A DNA stretch of 64,000 nt from Gammaproteobacteria bacterium (GCA_030147845.1 JASBUN010000061.1:1-64000); one strand, 5' to 3'. Shown: positions 9,354 to 19,240, counted from the first letter of the stretch. Program-made: numbers and translations. Notes: a model not told the origin generated them from the sequence alone.

Positions 9354-10706
9354 GTGGCCAAAACACCGGCAAACGTGCCCGGCGCAATGGGCAGCCTTGG
9401 CAAGTTCAAGGAGCTGCGCCAGCGCATATTTTTTGTCTTGGGCGCGATGCTGGTGTTTCGTATTGGTACCTTCATTCCGGTGCCGGGCATCGATCCAACC
9501 AAATTGGCGCAGCTGTTCGATCAGCAGCGCGGCACCATACTGGGCATGTTCGACATGTTCTCGGGTGGCGCTTTATCGCGCTTGTCGCTGTTTGCGTTAG
9601 GCATAATGCCGTATATTTCGGCATCCATCATTATGCAATTGTTGTCGGTGGTGGTGCCGTCGCTGGAACAGCTGAAGAAAGAGGGTGAAGCCGGCCGGCG
9701 TAAGATTACGCAGTACACGCGTTATGGCACGGTAGGATTGGCCACGTTCCAGGCGTTTGGTGTCGCCTACGGTCTGGCGGGGCAGCCCGGCATGGTGTTT
9801 ATGAACACCTATAATTTTTATTTCGTGGCGGTGATCACGTTGGTTACCGGCACGATGTTTTTGATGTGGTTGGGTGAGCAGATCACCGAACGCGGTATTG
9901 GCAACGGTATTTCGTTGATTATTTTCGCCGGCATAGTCGCCGGTTTGCCGCGCGCGATCGGCGCCGTGCTGTCTAACGTGGAAACGGGCTCGTGGGGCGT
10001 GTTTACCGTGCTGGCCTTGTTTGCCATCGTGGTGGCAGTAACCGGATTCGTTATTTTTGTCGAACGCGGACAGCGGCGAATCACGGTGAATTACGCCAAG
10101 CGCCAACAGGGTCGTAAAGTCTACGCGGCGCAGAGTAGTCATCTACCGCTTAAATTGAACATGTCGGGGGTCATACCGCCGATTTTTGCCTCTAGTTTGA
10201 TTTTGTTTCCGTCGACACTGGGCAAATGGCTGAGTCAGAACTCGCCCGAGGGTGGCATGTCGTGGTTGGGCGACGTGTCGCAAATGTTGTCACCGGGCCA
10301 ACCGTTATACGTTTTGCTGTATTCGCTGTTGATTGTGTTTTTCTGCTTCTTCTATACCGCGTTAGTGTTTAATTCGCGTGAGACGGCAGACAATTTGAAG
10401 AAATCGGGCGCGTTTATTCCGGGTATACGGCCTGGAGACCAGACCGCCCGATATATTGATGGGGTGTTGACGCGATTGACCACGGCCGGTGCCATCTACA
10501 TTACCGCGGTGTCTCTGTTGCCGGAATTCTTGATCATATATTGGGATGTTCCGTTCTACTTCGGTGGCACCTCATTGCTGATTATCGTCATAGTGGTGAT
10601 GGACTTCATGGCGCAATTGCAGGCGCATCTGATGTCGCACCAGTACGAGGGCTTGATGAAGAAGGCCAATTTGAAGGGCTATGGTCGTACCGGCGCCCTG
10701 CGTTAG
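9354..10706 (+). CDS. secY: Protein translocase subunit SecY
   Basis: SecY is the channel subunit of the SecYEG translocase in the inner membrane. The 450-residue protein begins with GTG immediately after the rplO stop. Hydrophobic segments fit the ten-helix topology. Recognisable parts are [14 protein letters not shown] in the plug and helix-1 region, [34 protein letters not shown], the cytoplasmic loop [23 protein letters not shown], and the C-terminal [20 protein letters not shown]. Its place at the end of the spc operon is standard. Confidence 0.98.
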   Translation: MAKTPANVPGAMGSLGKFKELRQRIFFVLGAMLVFRIGTFIPVPGIDPTKLAQLFDQQRGTILGMFDMFSGGALSRLSLFALGIMPYISASIIMQLLSVVVPSLEQLKKEGEAGRRKITQYTRYGTVGLATFQAFGVAYGLAGQPGMVFMNTYNFYFVAVITLVTGTMFLMWLGEQITERGIGNGISLIIFAGIVAGLPRAIGAVLSNVETGSWGVFTVLALFAIVVAVTGFVIFVERGQRRITVNYAKRQQGRKVYAAQSSHLPLKLNMSGVIPPIFASSLILFPSTLGKWLSQNSPEGGMSWLGDVSQMLSPGQPLYVLLYSLLIVFFCFFYTALVFNSRETADNLKKSGAFIPGIRPGDQTARYIDGVLTRLTTAGAIYITAVSLLPEFLIIYWDVPFYFGGTSLLIIVIVVMDFMAQLQAHLMSHQYEGLMKKANLKGYGRTGALR

Positions 10707-10766
10707 ATTTAAAGTTTTATATTTCAAAGAGTTATGGCGGACAATAGGCTGTTTTGGAGATAGACC

Positions 10767-10880
10767 ATGAAAGTGCGTGCCTCGGTAAAAAAGATCTGCC
10801 GCAACTGCAAGATCATTCGGCGTAACGGCGTCGTGCGGGTCATTTGCAAGGACGCCCGGCACAAACAACGCCAGGGCTGA
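10767..10880 (+). CDS. rpmJ: 50S ribosomal protein L36
   Basis: This 37-residue gene is too short for the ORF track. The protein reads [17 protein letters not shown]...[15 protein letters not shown], the complete L36. C11, C14, C27 and H32 are the zinc ligands of the zinc-binding (C+) form. TTTTGGAGA precedes the ATG. It lies 60 bases after secY and 90 bases before rpsM, exactly as in E. coli. Confidence 0.95.
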   Translation: MKVRASVKKICRNCKIIRRNGVVRVICKDARHKQRQG

Positions 10881-10913
10881 TAGTGCCAATGCATTTATTT
10901 TTTGCTCGAATTA

Positions 10914-10942
10914 GGCTACCATTGCGCGTTTTCGCGATGGCC
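10914..10942 (+). other. Leader hairpin upstream of rpsM
   Basis: The 90-base space between rpmJ and rpsM contains GGCTACCATTGCGCG and CGCGATGGCC around a TTTT loop. CCAT pairs with ATGG and CGCG with CGCG, with a small bulge. In E. coli, S4 represses the alpha operon by binding a pseudoknot in the rpsM leader. Position makes this a candidate for an equivalent element, but I could not confirm a pseudoknot by eye. Confidence 0.35.
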
Positions 10943-10970
10943 TATGTGCAGGATTTGGGAGAGTAACTGA

Positions 10971-11327
10971 ATGGCCCGTATTGCAGGCGTCAACATTCCG
11001 GACCATAAACACGCGGTGATTTCTTTGACTGCGATTTACGGTATCGGCCGCACCCGCGCACAGCAGATCTGCGCCGCTAGCGGCGTCGACCCGGCCGCAA
11101 AAATCAAGGACCTTACCGAGGCAGAGCTTGAGAAGCTGCGCGGCGAGATTTCCAAGATGCCGGTGGAAGGTGATTTGCGTCGCGAAGTTTCAATGAATAT
11201 TAAGCGACTCATGGATCTCGGTTGCTACCGTGGACTGCGACATCGCCGAGGTTTACCGGTGCGTGGACAGCGCACGCGCACCAATGCCCGCACGCGTAAG
11301 GGTCCGCGCAAGCCGATTCGCAAATAA
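10971..11327 (+). CDS. rpsM: 30S ribosomal protein S13
   Basis: S13 is in the head of the small subunit and forms intersubunit bridges. The 118-residue product begins [34 protein letters not shown], which contains the helix-two-turn-helix region. It ends with the basic tail [31 protein letters not shown] that contacts P-site tRNA. GGGAGAG precedes the ATG. It is the first gene of the alpha operon. Confidence 0.97.
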   Translation: MARIAGVNIPDHKHAVISLTAIYGIGRTRAQQICAASGVDPAAKIKDLTEAELEKLRGEISKMPVEGDLRREVSMNIKRLMDLGCYRGLRHRRGLPVRGQRTRTNARTRKGPRKPIRK

Positions 11328-11367
11328 ATCGGCAACATTGGCTTAACGAAATTTAGGATTACGAGAC

Positions 11368-11757
11368 ATGGCAAAACCGCCGACTCGCACACGTAAGAAG
11401 ATTAAGAAGAACGTCGTAGATGGGGTCGCCCACATCCACGCGTCGTTCAACAATACCATCGTGACCATTACGGATCGCCAGGGTAACACGCTCGCGTGGG
11501 CTACCTCGGGAGGTTCAGGATTCCGTGGCTCGCGTAAGAGCACTCCGTTTGCTGCTCAGGTCGCCGCCGAACGTGCGGGCACTGCGGTGCAGGAATACGG
11601 CATGAAGAACATCGAAGTGTTGGTCAAGGGCCCTGGTCCCGGACGCGAGTCGGCGGTACGTGCGCTGAATGCGTGTGGTCTGAAGGTCGCCAATATCACG
11701 GACGTGACGCCGATCCCGCATAACGGTTGTCGTCCACCCAAGAAACGTCGCGTCTAA
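11368..11757 (+). CDS. rpsK: 30S ribosomal protein S11
   Basis: S11 lies on the platform near the mRNA exit. The 129-residue sequence contains [50 protein letters not shown] and the C-terminal [18 protein letters not shown], both hallmarks of the family. Forty bases separate it from rpsM and 18 from rpsD. Confidence 0.97.
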   Translation: MAKPPTRTRKKIKKNVVDGVAHIHASFNNTIVTITDRQGNTLAWATSGGSGFRGSRKSTPFAAQVAAERAGTAVQEYGMKNIEVLVKGPGPGRESAVRALNACGLKVANITDVTPIPHNGCRPPKKRRV

Positions 11758-11775
11758 GTCTGGAGGCTTGAACGA

Positions 11776-12402
11776 GTGGCTAAGTATATCGGTTCGAAGT
11801 GCCGCCAGTGCCGTCGCGAAGGCGGTAAACTGTTTTTGAAAGGCGAAAAGTGTTTTACGGCCAAGTGTCCAGTCGAAAACCGCGCCTTTCCCCCGGGTCA
11901 GCATGGCCAGCGACGGACGCGTCTGTCGGATTATGCGTTGCAGCTGCGCGAAAAGCAGAAGTTACGCCGCATGTATGGTGTGCTCGAGCGGCAGTTCCGG
12001 AATTACTATAAGGAAGCCGCGCGTATCAAAGGCTCCACCGGTGAAAATTTGCTGCAGCTACTGGAGTGCCGGCTGGATAATGTTGTCTACCGAATGGGTT
12101 TTGCGGCATCGCGCAGCGAAGCGCGACAGTTGGTGCGGCACAACGGCATCACGGTCGATGGACAGAAAGTGAATATTCCTTCGTATCAGGTAAGCGCCAA
12201 TAACGTGGTCGCCGTGAGAGAGAAAAGCCGATCTCAGGTGCGCGTGCAGTCGGCGCTCGACTTCGCCCATCAGCGCGGTATTGCCGAGTGGCTGCAGGTG
12301 GATGCGAAGAAGATGGAAGGTGTATTCAAGTCGATTCCCGGTCGCGGGGAATTGCCGCCGGATATCAACGAACATCTGGTCGTGGAGCTGTACTCCAAGT
12401 AG
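11776..12402 (+). CDS. rpsD: 30S ribosomal protein S4, zinc-ligand (C+) form
   Basis: S4 is a primary 16S rRNA-binding protein, a fidelity factor, and in E. coli the repressor of the alpha operon. The 208-residue protein has a GTG start after TGGAGG. Residues C9, C12, C26 and C31 form the CxxC...C...C set that binds zinc in the Thermus and Bacillus type of S4. The E. coli protein lacks this set. The S4 RNA-binding domain is near residues 98-160 ([42 protein letters not shown]). The ending [13 protein letters not shown] is conserved. Confidence 0.97.
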   Translation: MAKYIGSKCRQCRREGGKLFLKGEKCFTAKCPVENRAFPPGQHGQRRTRLSDYALQLREKQKLRRMYGVLERQFRNYYKEAARIKGSTGENLLQLLECRLDNVVYRMGFAASRSEARQLVRHNGITVDGQKVNIPSYQVSANNVVAVREKSRSQVRVQSALDFAHQRGIAEWLQVDAKKMEGVFKSIPGRGELPPDINEHLVVELYSK

Positions 12403-12437
12403 GCGTGCGCATCAGGGATCATTAAAGAGGACAATCC

Positions 12438-13433
12438 ATGCAGGGTTCAGTGTCAGAATTTCTCAAGCCACGGATAGTCGACGTCCAGCTGATCAACGAA
12501 CGGCGCGCCAAGGTTACGCTCGAACCACTAGAGCGTGGCTTTGGTCACACGTTGGGTAACGCCCTGCGGCGTATCCTGTTGTCATCGTTGCCGGGCTGCG
12601 CGGTTGCGGACGCCGAGATTGAAGGTGTGCTGCACGAGTACACGACGATTGAAGGCGTGCAGGAAGATGTGATCGATATCCTGCTTAACCTCAAGGGGTT
12701 GGCGATTCGACTCAATGCGCGCGATGAGGCCACGCTGACGCTGAAGAAAAAAGGTCAGGGTGCGGTTCTGGCGCGGGACATTGTCCTCGATCATGACGTC
12801 GAAATAGTTAACCCGGATCATGTGATTGCCAATCTAACCAAAGATGGCGAGCTCAATATTACCCTGCGCGTGCAGCGCGGTCGCGGCTATGTACCGGCGC
12901 CGATGCGCCAAGAGAGCGAGAGCCGCCCGATCGGTCACTTGCGTCTGGATGCGTCGTTCAGCCCGGTTCACCGCGTTACGTACACGGTGGATAGCGCGCG
13001 CGTGGAGCAACGCACCAATCTGGATAAGCTGATTATCGATATCGAAACCAACGGTACCATAGATCCGGAAGACGCGATTCGCCAGGCCGCGGGTATCCTG
13101 CGTGACCAGCTCTCCGTGTTCGTCGACCTCCGGGGTAAAGAAGAGGCCAAGCCGGAGGAACGCGAGTCGGAGATCGATCCGATCCTGCTGCGTCCGGTAG
13201 ACGATCTCGAATTGACGGTACGTTCCGCCAATTGCCTCAAGGCCGAGAGTATCTATTACATCGGTGACCTGATTCAGCGCACCGAAGTGGAGTTGCTGAA
13301 GACGCCTAACCTGGGCAAGAAGTCGCTGACCGAGATCAAAGACGTGCTGGCATCGCACGGCCTGTCGCTGGGCATGCGCTTGGAAAACTGGCCGCCTCCG
13401 GGTCTCAAAGAGCAGGAAAAGGTCGGCGTCTGA
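12438..13433 (+). CDS. rpoA: DNA-directed RNA polymerase subunit alpha
   Basis: The alpha subunit dimer is the assembly platform of RNA polymerase and contacts activators and UP elements through its C-terminal domain. The 331-residue product has the N-terminal domain with [20 protein letters not shown] near residue 35. A flexible linker follows, and the C-terminal helix-hairpin-helix region near residues 245-320 contains [54 protein letters not shown]. Length and motifs match E. coli (329). AAAGAGGA precedes the ATG. Confidence 0.98.
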   Translation: MQGSVSEFLKPRIVDVQLINERRAKVTLEPLERGFGHTLGNALRRILLSSLPGCAVADAEIEGVLHEYTTIEGVQEDVIDILLNLKGLAIRLNARDEATLTLKKKGQGAVLARDIVLDHDVEIVNPDHVIANLTKDGELNITLRVQRGRGYVPAPMRQESESRPIGHLRLDASFSPVHRVTYTVDSARVEQRTNLDKLIIDIETNGTIDPEDAIRQAAGILRDQLSVFVDLRGKEEAKPEERESEIDPILLRPVDDLELTVRSANCLKAESIYYIGDLIQRTEVELLKTPNLGKKSLTEIKDVLASHGLSLGMRLENWPPPGLKEQEKVGV

Positions 13434-13502
13434 TCGGCACCATTTACCCACGTTTGCGAACTTTCGCCCGCAGCAGAAGAAAGTCGTTAAGGAATCGTAG
13501 CA

Positions 13503-13898
13503 ATGCGTCATCGTAACATCGGACGGCAGTTGAGCCGCAACAGCAGTCATCGTCAGGCCATGCTGAAAAATATGACCTCGTCGCTGATGCGCCACGAGAT
13601 CATCAAGACCACACTGCCCAAAGCCAAGGAATTGCGTCGCGTGGCGGAGCCTTTGATTACGTTGGCAAAGAACGATACGGTCGCAAAACGTCGTCAGGCG
13701 TTTAATCGTCTCCGCGATCGGGATGTGGTGACCAAGCTGTTCAATGAGCTCGGGCCGCGTTACAAGGATCGTCCGGGCGGTTACTTGCGCATCCTCAAAT
13801 GCGGCTTCCGCGCTGGTGATGCCGCGCCGATGGCGTATGTGGAGTTAGTCGATCGTCCTGAGCCGGACGACGATGGTCGGGTCAGCGGCGACGATTGA
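13503..13898 (+). CDS. rplQ: 50S ribosomal protein L17
   Basis: L17 sits near the tunnel exit. The 131 residues begin [53 protein letters not shown], the conserved part. The C-terminal third is acidic and variable ([12 protein letters not shown]). AAGGAA lies before the ATG. It closes the alpha operon; a strong terminator follows 27 bases after the stop. Confidence 0.97.
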   Translation: MRHRNIGRQLSRNSSHRQAMLKNMTSSLMRHEIIKTTLPKAKELRRVAEPLITLAKNDTVAKRRQAFNRLRDRDVVTKLFNELGPRYKDRPGGYLRILKCGFRAGDAAPMAYVELVDRPEPDDDGRVSGDD

Positions 13899-13924
13899 AG
13901 CCGGGATCAGGCAGCGGACATCGA

Positions 13925-13948
13925 GGCCGGGCATTTGCCCGGCCTTTT
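13925..13948 (+). terminator. Intrinsic terminator of the alpha operon
   Basis: GGCCGGGC (13925-13932) pairs perfectly with GCCCGGCC (13937-13944) across an ATTT loop, and TTTT follows directly. It lies 27 bases after the rplQ stop. This is the clearest rho-independent terminator in the window and should end the S10-spc-alpha transcript. Confidence 0.88.
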
Positions 13949-14038
13949 CATTGGTGCCGTAGACGCGAGTCGATGCTGGACAATCCGACCCCCGGTGACC
14001 CATGATTGTACGATTCACGCGAGCACGGGTGTGTTGCG

Positions 14039-14767
14039 ATGATCGTTCTGTTCACTGACTTTGGCCTTGAAGGGCCGTATGTGGGCCAGATGAAGGCGGT
14101 CCTGCTATGCAAGGCGCCGAATGTGCCGCTGGTTGACCTATTCGCCGATGTTCCGCCGTTTGACGCTCAAGGCGCGGCTTATTTATTGGCGGTTCACGTG
14201 CAAGAGTTCCCGGTCGGTACGGTCTTTCTCGGTGTAGTCGACCCGGGTGTAGGCAGCGACCGGCGTGCCGCTTTAGTCAACGCTGATGGTCGCTGGTTTG
14301 TCGGTCCGGATAACGGCTTGTTCAACATGGTCGCGCGACGGGCACGTAAATTGGCGTGGTGGGATATTACCTGGCGCCCAGGTCGGCTGTCGGCGAGCTT
14401 TCACGGTCGTGACATATTTGCGCCGGTTGCGGCGTCTCTGGCGCTTGGAGAAATGCCGCCTGCCGATCAGCAAAATCCATCGTTGCGTCTATGCGCTGAG
14501 TGGCCGGACGAGTTGCAGCGCATTGTTTATATCGACCGCTTCGGCAACGCGCTGACCGGTGTGCGGGCGTCGGCGATAGCGGCCGATTCAACGCTCCAGG
14601 TGCGCGGCTTACGCTTGGAGCGCGCACGTACTTTTTCGGATGTGCCTATCGGCGCGGGATTTTGGTACGAGAATGCCACCGGTTTGGTCGAGATCGCGGT
14701 TAATCAGGGCCGCGCCGACCGAGCGCTCGGAATCCAGGTGGGAGACTGGATTACGCTATCCGACTAA
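14039..14767 (+). CDS. SAM hydroxide adenosyltransferase (DUF62 family)
   Basis: The 242-residue product matches the DUF62/SAM hydroxide adenosyltransferase family, relatives of fluorinase and chlorinase that split S-adenosylmethionine with water into adenosine and methionine. Visible landmarks are TDFGLEGPYVGQMKAVL at the N-terminus, DPGVGSDRRAA near residue 67, VGPDNGLFNMV near 90, SFHGRDIFAPVAA near 122, and YIDRFGNALTG near 165. The ORF track begins at TTG 14006; ATG 14039 gives the conserved MIVLFTDFG start. It stands alone between the alpha operon terminator and convergent uvrA. Its cellular purpose is not known from context. Confidence 0.88.
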   Translation: MIVLFTDFGLEGPYVGQMKAVLLCKAPNVPLVDLFADVPPFDAQGAAYLLAVHVQEFPVGTVFLGVVDPGVGSDRRAALVNADGRWFVGPDNGLFNMVARRARKLAWWDITWRPGRLSASFHGRDIFAPVAASLALGEMPPADQQNPSLRLCAEWPDELQRIVYIDRFGNALTGVRASAIAADSTLQVRGLRLERARTFSDVPIGAGFWYENATGLVEIAVNQGRADRALGIQVGDWITLSD

Positions 14768-14797
14768 AGCGCGGCGAGGCGTTGTGCGCGCCTGGGT

Positions 14798-17653
14798 TCA
14801 AGGCGTTTGCGCGCGCTTTGCTCGTTGGCGTGCTTCGAGCAATGGCCCGAGATATTGACCGGTATGCGAGCGCGGTTGCGCGGCGATATCCTCCGGCGTG
14901 CCGCAGGCCACGATCTGTCCGCCGCCATCACCGCCTTCCGGCCCGAGATCGATGACCCAGTCCGCGGTCTTGATGACATCGAGATTGTGTTCGATGACGA
15001 CGACGGTGTTGCCATGGTCGCGCAGCCGATGCAACACGCTGAGCAATTGTTCTATGTCGTAGAAATGCAACCCTGTGGTCGGCTCGTCGAGAATGTAGAG
15101 CGTGCTGCCGGTTTCACGTTTGGACAATTCGCGTGACAGCTTGACGCGTTGGGCCTCGCCGCCCGACAAAGTCGTGGCGTTCTGCCCCAGCTTGACGTAC
15201 GACAGCCCGACGTCCATGAGCGTCTCCAGCTTGCGCTTGATCGCCGGAACGGCATTGAAGAAGGTCAGCGCATCTTCCACCGTGAGTTCCAATACCTCGT
15301 GGATGCTCTTGCCCTTATAGCGGATTTCCAGCGTTTCGCGGTTGTAGCGCTTGCCCTTGCAGACGTCGCAAGAAACGTAAATATCGGGCAGGAAATGCAT
15401 TTCGACTTTGAGTACGCCGTCGCCTTGGCAGGCTTCGCAGCGTCCGCCCTTGACGTTAAAGCTGAATCGCCCGGTCTTGTAGCCGCGCGATCGGGCCTCT
15501 TGCGTGCCGGCGAATAGTTCGCGAATGGGGGTGAATAGACCGGTATAGGTGGCCGGGTTGGAGCGCGGTGTGCGCCCGATCGGGCTCTGGTCGATATCGA
15601 CGACCTTGTCGAAGTGCTCCAGTCCACTGATGCGTTGACACGCGGCTGGCGATTCGCTGGCGCGATTGATTTCGCGAGCGGCGTAACGATACAAGGTGTC
15701 ATTAATTAGGGTCGATTTTCCCGAGCCGGAGACACCGGTAATGCAGGTCATGAGGCCGACCGGGATTTCGGTGGTGACGTCGCGTAAGTTATTGCCGCTG
15801 GCGCGCTCGATGCGAACTATACGTGCGCGGTCGATCGGCCGGCGTTGTTCCGGTATTCGGATATGCTCGCGTCCCGACAAGTATCGCCCGGTCAGCGAGT
15901 TTTTATCGGCTATGATTTCGGCCGGCGTACCTTGCGCCACAACCCGGCCGCCGTGGACGCCGGCGCCCGGCCCCATATCGACGACGTGGTCGGCGCTGCA
16001 AATGGCATCACTGTCATGCTCGACGACGATGACCGTATTGCCGAGATCACGCAAAAAAGTCAGCGTATTGAGCAGCCTTTGGTTATCGCGCTGATGCAGT
16101 CCGATAGACGGTTCGTCGAGGATATACATGACCCCCACCAGACCTGCACCGATCTGGCTGGCTAAACGAATGCGCTGGGCTTCGCCGCCGGAGAGGGTTT
16201 CGGCGCTGCGCTCCAAGGTCAGATAGTCGAGCCCGACGTTGACCAGAAAATCGAGTCGCTGGCTGATTTCCTTGACCACCTTGTCGGCGATTTCGCCGCG
16301 TCTGCCGGGTAACGACAAGTCGTCAAAAAAGCGCTTGGCGCGGCCAACCGGAAGCGCCGCGATTTCGGGCAAACTGCGTTCGGCTACGAATACGTGTCGC
16401 GCCGAGCGATTCAGGCGCGTGCCGTGGCAACTTGGGCAAGCCTGGGTGCTGAGAAATTTGGCCAGTTCCTCGCGTACGACGTTGGACTCGGTTTCGCGAT
16501 AGCGCCGCTCCATGTTCGGAATGATGCCCTCAAAGGTGTGCCGCCGCATGGTGATGCCGCCGCGGTCATTGAAATAGCGAAATTCGATTTCCTCGTCGCC
16601 GCTGCCATAAAGAATGACCTGGCGCTGCTCCTCGGTCAGGTCCGCAAACGGGATTTCGATGTCGAATTGGTAATGATCCGCTAATGAACTGATCATCTGA
16701 AAGTAGTAGGCTGTACGACGGTCCCAACCGCGTATTGCGCCTCCCGCAAGGCTTAGGTGCGGGTGCGCGACAACACGCCCCGGGTCAAAGAACTGTTTCA
16801 CGCCGAGGCCGTCGCAGGTGGGGCAGGCACCGACCGGATTATTGAACGAGAACAGGCGCGGCGCCAGCTCAGGTAGCGAATAACCGCACTGAGGGCAGGC
16901 ATACTTGGCGGAGAATAGTATCTCAGGCTGCTGCGCATGGTCCATGGAGGCCACCACCGCGACGCCGTCGGATAGGCGCAGGGCGGTTTCGAAGGACTCC
17001 GCCAGCCTCAAACCCAGGTCTGGACGCACCTTGAATCGGTCAACCACCGCTTCCACGGTGTGTTTTTGGTGCAGCTCAAGTGGTGTTGGTTGATCCAACT
17101 CCAACAGCTGTCCGTCGATACGGGCACGGACAAAGCCTTGCGCGCGTAGCTCATCAAGTAGCTGGACGTGTTCTCCCTTACGTTCCTGAATGAGCGGGGC
17201 GAGCAACATTAGCCGGCTGCCCTCCGGCTGCGCCAACACTTGGTCGACCATTTGGCTGACCGTCTGCGCGTCCAGTTCGACGCCATGATCGGGGCAACGC
17301 GGCGTACCGGCGCGCGCGTACAGTAGCCGCAGATAGTCATAGATCTCGGTTATGGTGCCGACGGTGGAGCGCGGATTGTGCGAGGTTGACTTTTGTTCGA
17401 TGGAAATGGCCGGTGAAAGTCCCTCGATATGATCCATATCGGGTTTTTCCATGATCGCCAGAAACTGGCGCGCGTAGGCCGAAAGGGATTCCACGTAGCG
17501 GCGCTGGCCTTCTGCGTAGATGGTATCGAACGCCAGCGAGGACTTGCCGGAGCCCGACAGGCCGGTGATTACGATGAGTTTGTCGCGCGGCAGATCGAGA
17601 TCGATGTTCTGCAGGTTATGCGTGCGTGCGCCGCGAATACGTATGTGGTTCAT
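14798..17653 (-). CDS. uvrA: UvrABC excision nuclease ATPase subunit UvrA
   Basis: UvrA is the damage-sensing ABC ATPase that loads UvrB in nucleotide excision repair. The 951-residue protein has its first Walker A at G31-S39 (GLSGSGKSS) and the second (GVSGSGKST) near residue 640. Two ABC signatures are present ([16 protein letters not shown] and [15 protein letters not shown]). CPQC and CPTC supply a zinc module around residue 250-280, and CEAC and CDVC another around residue 740-765. Length is close to E. coli (940). It is divergent from the MFS gene, and a degenerate SOS-like site lies in the shared upstream region. Confidence 0.98.
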   Translation of the reverse strand: MNHIRIRGARTHNLQNIDLDLPRDKLIVITGLSGSGKSSLAFDTIYAEGQRRYVESLSAYARQFLAIMEKPDMDHIEGLSPAISIEQKSTSHNPRSTVGTITEIYDYLRLLYARAGTPRCPDHGVELDAQTVSQMVDQVLAQPEGSRLMLLAPLIQERKGEHVQLLDELRAQGFVRARIDGQLLELDQPTPLELHQKHTVEAVVDRFKVRPDLGLRLAESFETALRLSDGVAVVASMDHAQQPEILFSAKYACPQCGYSLPELAPRLFSFNNPVGACPTCDGLGVKQFFDPGRVVAHPHLSLAGGAIRGWDRRTAYYFQMISSLADHYQFDIEIPFADLTEEQRQVILYGSGDEEIEFRYFNDRGGITMRRHTFEGIIPNMERRYRETESNVVREELAKFLSTQACPSCHGTRLNRSARHVFVAERSLPEIAALPVGRAKRFFDDLSLPGRRGEIADKVVKEISQRLDFLVNVGLDYLTLERSAETLSGGEAQRIRLASQIGAGLVGVMYILDEPSIGLHQRDNQRLLNTLTFLRDLGNTVIVVEHDSDAICSADHVVDMGPGAGVHGGRVVAQGTPAEIIADKNSLTGRYLSGREHIRIPEQRRPIDRARIVRIERASGNNLRDVTTEIPVGLMTCITGVSGSGKSTLINDTLYRYAAREINRASESPAACQRISGLEHFDKVVDIDQSPIGRTPRSNPATYTGLFTPIRELFAGTQEARSRGYKTGRFSFNVKGGRCEACQGDGVLKVEMHFLPDIYVSCDVCKGKRYNRETLEIRYKGKSIHEVLELTVEDALTFFNAVPAIKRKLETLMDVGLSYVKLGQNATTLSGGEAQRVKLSRELSKRETGSTLYILDEPTTGLHFYDIEQLLSVLHRLRDHGNTVVVIEHNLDVIKTADWVIDLGPEGGDGGGQIVACGTPEDIAAQPRSHTGQYLGPLLEARQRAKRAQTP

Positions 17654-17677
17654 GACAATTTTCGCAGTGAGGCCAAC

Positions 17678-17693
17678 CTGTTAATATACGCTG
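17678..17693. promoter_or_regulatory. Possible degenerate SOS (LexA) box between uvrA and the MFS gene
   Basis: The 16 bases CTGTTAATATACGCTG resemble the gammaproteobacterial LexA operator CTGT-N8-ACAG: the left half is exact and the centre is A/T rich, but the right half reads GCTG. I count 11 of 16 matches to CTGTATATATATACAG. uvrA is SOS-regulated in E. coli, which makes the position suggestive. A hairpin GCTGC-CTCG-GCAGC (17690-17703) overlaps its right end. Confidence 0.25.
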
Positions 17694-17726
17694 CCTCGGC
17701 AGCATGAGGCAAAGGGAGAAAAATCG

Positions 17727-19133
17727 TTGAGCAACTCCGACACCACGCAGTTTACCCGTATGACATCTCTCGAGCGTCGTGCGGCCATGTCGTTGTCCAG
17801 CATTTTCGCGCTGCGCATGCTCGGCCTATTCATGATTTACCCGGTGTTTTCCGTCTACGCCGAGCATTTGCGCGGTGTAACACCGACCACCATCGGCTTG
17901 GCGCTGGGAGTTTATGGTCTGACCCAGGCTATCTTTCAGATCCCATTCGGTATGCTGTCGGATCGTTTCGGACGCAAGGTGATTATCGGCATCGGTTTGC
18001 TGATATTCGCGTGCGGAAGTGTGGTTGCGGCGACGTCGACCAGCATCCACGGCGTCATACTCGGACGCATCCTGCAGGGAGGCGGCGCCGTCGGTTCGGC
18101 CATATTGGCCATGGCAGCCGATCTCACGCGTGAAGAGCATCGCACCAAAGCCATGGCCATGCTGGGCATGACGATCGGTTTTTCATTCGCGTTAGCGCTG
18201 GTGCTGGGGCCGGTGCTCAATACTCTGATCGGCGTTCCGGGTATCTTTTGGTTGACGGCTGTTTTGGCGCTGGTGGGCATTGGCGTACTACTGTTCGTCG
18301 TGCCGCAGCCGGTGCATACGCGCCGCCACCGCGATACGGAACCGGTGCCGGCCATGTTCAAGCGCGTATTGGCCGATGGTCAACTGCTGCGCTTGGACTT
18401 CGGCATCATGGCGCTGCACGCCATGCTCACGGCCAGTTTCGTCGCCCTGCCGTTTGCGCTGCGCGATGCCGCGCATCTGGATGCGCAGCATCAATGGTAT
18501 TTGTACCTGCCGGTGTTGGCGATTTCGGTCGTCGCCATGGTGCCGTTCATTATTATGGCGGAGAAGCACCGCAAGATTAGAGGCGTGTTCCTCGGCGCGA
18601 TCGTGGCGCTGGGTGTCGCTCAATTGATGCTTATGGGGTTTCATCATAGCTTAACGATGGTTGCGGTCGCCCTGATCGTCTTTTTTACGGCGTTCACGCT
18701 CATGGAAGCCAGTTTACCGTCGCTGATATCGAAGATGGCGCCGGTCGACGCCAAAGGCACGGCCATGGGCGTGTACTCCAGTTCGCAGTTTTTTGGTATT
18801 TTCGTCGGCGGTGTTGGTGGTGGCTGGGCCCTGCAACATCTGGGTCTCAGCGGCGTATTCGCCTTCGGCGCGGCCATTGCGGCGGTCTGGTTGGTGCTTG
18901 CCCTCGGTATGAAGAGGCCGCGGTTTCTTAGTACGTTATTGCTTAACGTCGGCCCCCAGCGCGAGGCCGACGCGCGCGTGCTGGCCGGTCGGCTATGCCA
19001 GGTTGACGGTGTCGCCGAAGCGGTTATTGCCGCGGAGGAGGGTGTCGCCTACCTGCGGGTCGATCCAGACGGCTTGGACAAACCCTCGCTGTATGCGTTC
19101 TCGGTGTCCGCGGTGCAAGCGGATAGCGCGTGA
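17727..19133 (+). CDS. MFS transporter, YajR-like
   Basis: A 468-residue inner-membrane major facilitator with about twelve hydrophobic helices and the family motif A after helix 2 (GMLSDRFGRK, near residue 78). Motif B-like LGRILQGGGAVGSA follows helix 4. After the last helix there is a roughly 60-residue soluble tail (READARVLAGRLCQVDGVAEAVIAAEEGVAYLRVD...) that resembles the small ferredoxin-like YAM domain of E. coli YajR. The substrate is unknown. The start is TTG 17727, eight bases after GGGAGA; ATG 17760 is an alternative. It separates uvrA from ssb, which are direct divergent neighbours in E. coli. Confidence 0.85.
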   Translation: MSNSDTTQFTRMTSLERRAAMSLSSIFALRMLGLFMIYPVFSVYAEHLRGVTPTTIGLALGVYGLTQAIFQIPFGMLSDRFGRKVIIGIGLLIFACGSVVAATSTSIHGVILGRILQGGGAVGSAILAMAADLTREEHRTKAMAMLGMTIGFSFALALVLGPVLNTLIGVPGIFWLTAVLALVGIGVLLFVVPQPVHTRRHRDTEPVPAMFKRVLADGQLLRLDFGIMALHAMLTASFVALPFALRDAAHLDAQHQWYLYLPVLAISVVAMVPFIIMAEKHRKIRGVFLGAIVALGVAQLMLMGFHHSLTMVAVALIVFFTAFTLMEASLPSLISKMAPVDAKGTAMGVYSSSQFFGIFVGGVGGGWALQHLGLSGVFAFGAAIAAVWLVLALGMKRPRFLSTLLLNVGPQREADARVLAGRLCQVDGVAEAVIAAEEGVAYLRVDPDGLDKPSLYAFSVSAVQADSA

Positions 19134-19152
19134 CCGGCGGTGGCGCCGCCGG
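19134..19152 (+). other. GC-rich hairpin directly after the MFS gene
   Basis: CCGGCGG (19134-19140) pairs with CCGCCGG (19146-19152) around TGGCG. It begins at the base after the MFS stop codon. No T run follows directly, so it is not a standard intrinsic terminator, though it may protect the 3' end of the transcript. Confidence 0.4.
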
Positions 19153-19179
19153 ACGCATGCGGAATACCGGCATATCGTA

Positions 19180-19240
19180 GTTAATTAGTTGATTTTTATT
19201 ATTTATCTGAAATTTTTATTTAGTAATATCTGCTTGTGAA
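19180..19240 (+). promoter_or_regulatory. A/T-rich block upstream of ssb, probable promoter region
   Basis: In a GC-rich surrounding, about 60 bases here are strikingly A/T rich (TTAATTAGTTGATTTTTATTATTTATCTG and onward). It lies 100-160 bases before the ssb start, and no coding sequence covers it. I could not choose one well-spaced -35/-10 pair with confidence. The following leader has the short inverted repeat GCTCG...CGAGC. Confidence 0.3.

Noticed and set aside
10565-10578. Sigma-54-like motif TGGCACCTCATTGC
   Set aside because: It lies inside the secY coding region and the GG-to-GC spacing is one base short of the -24/-12 consensus.
14768-14797. Bidirectional terminator between the DUF62 gene and uvrA
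   Set aside because: Only a 5-bp AGGCG/CGCCT stem with a 7-base loop and no T tract on either strand.
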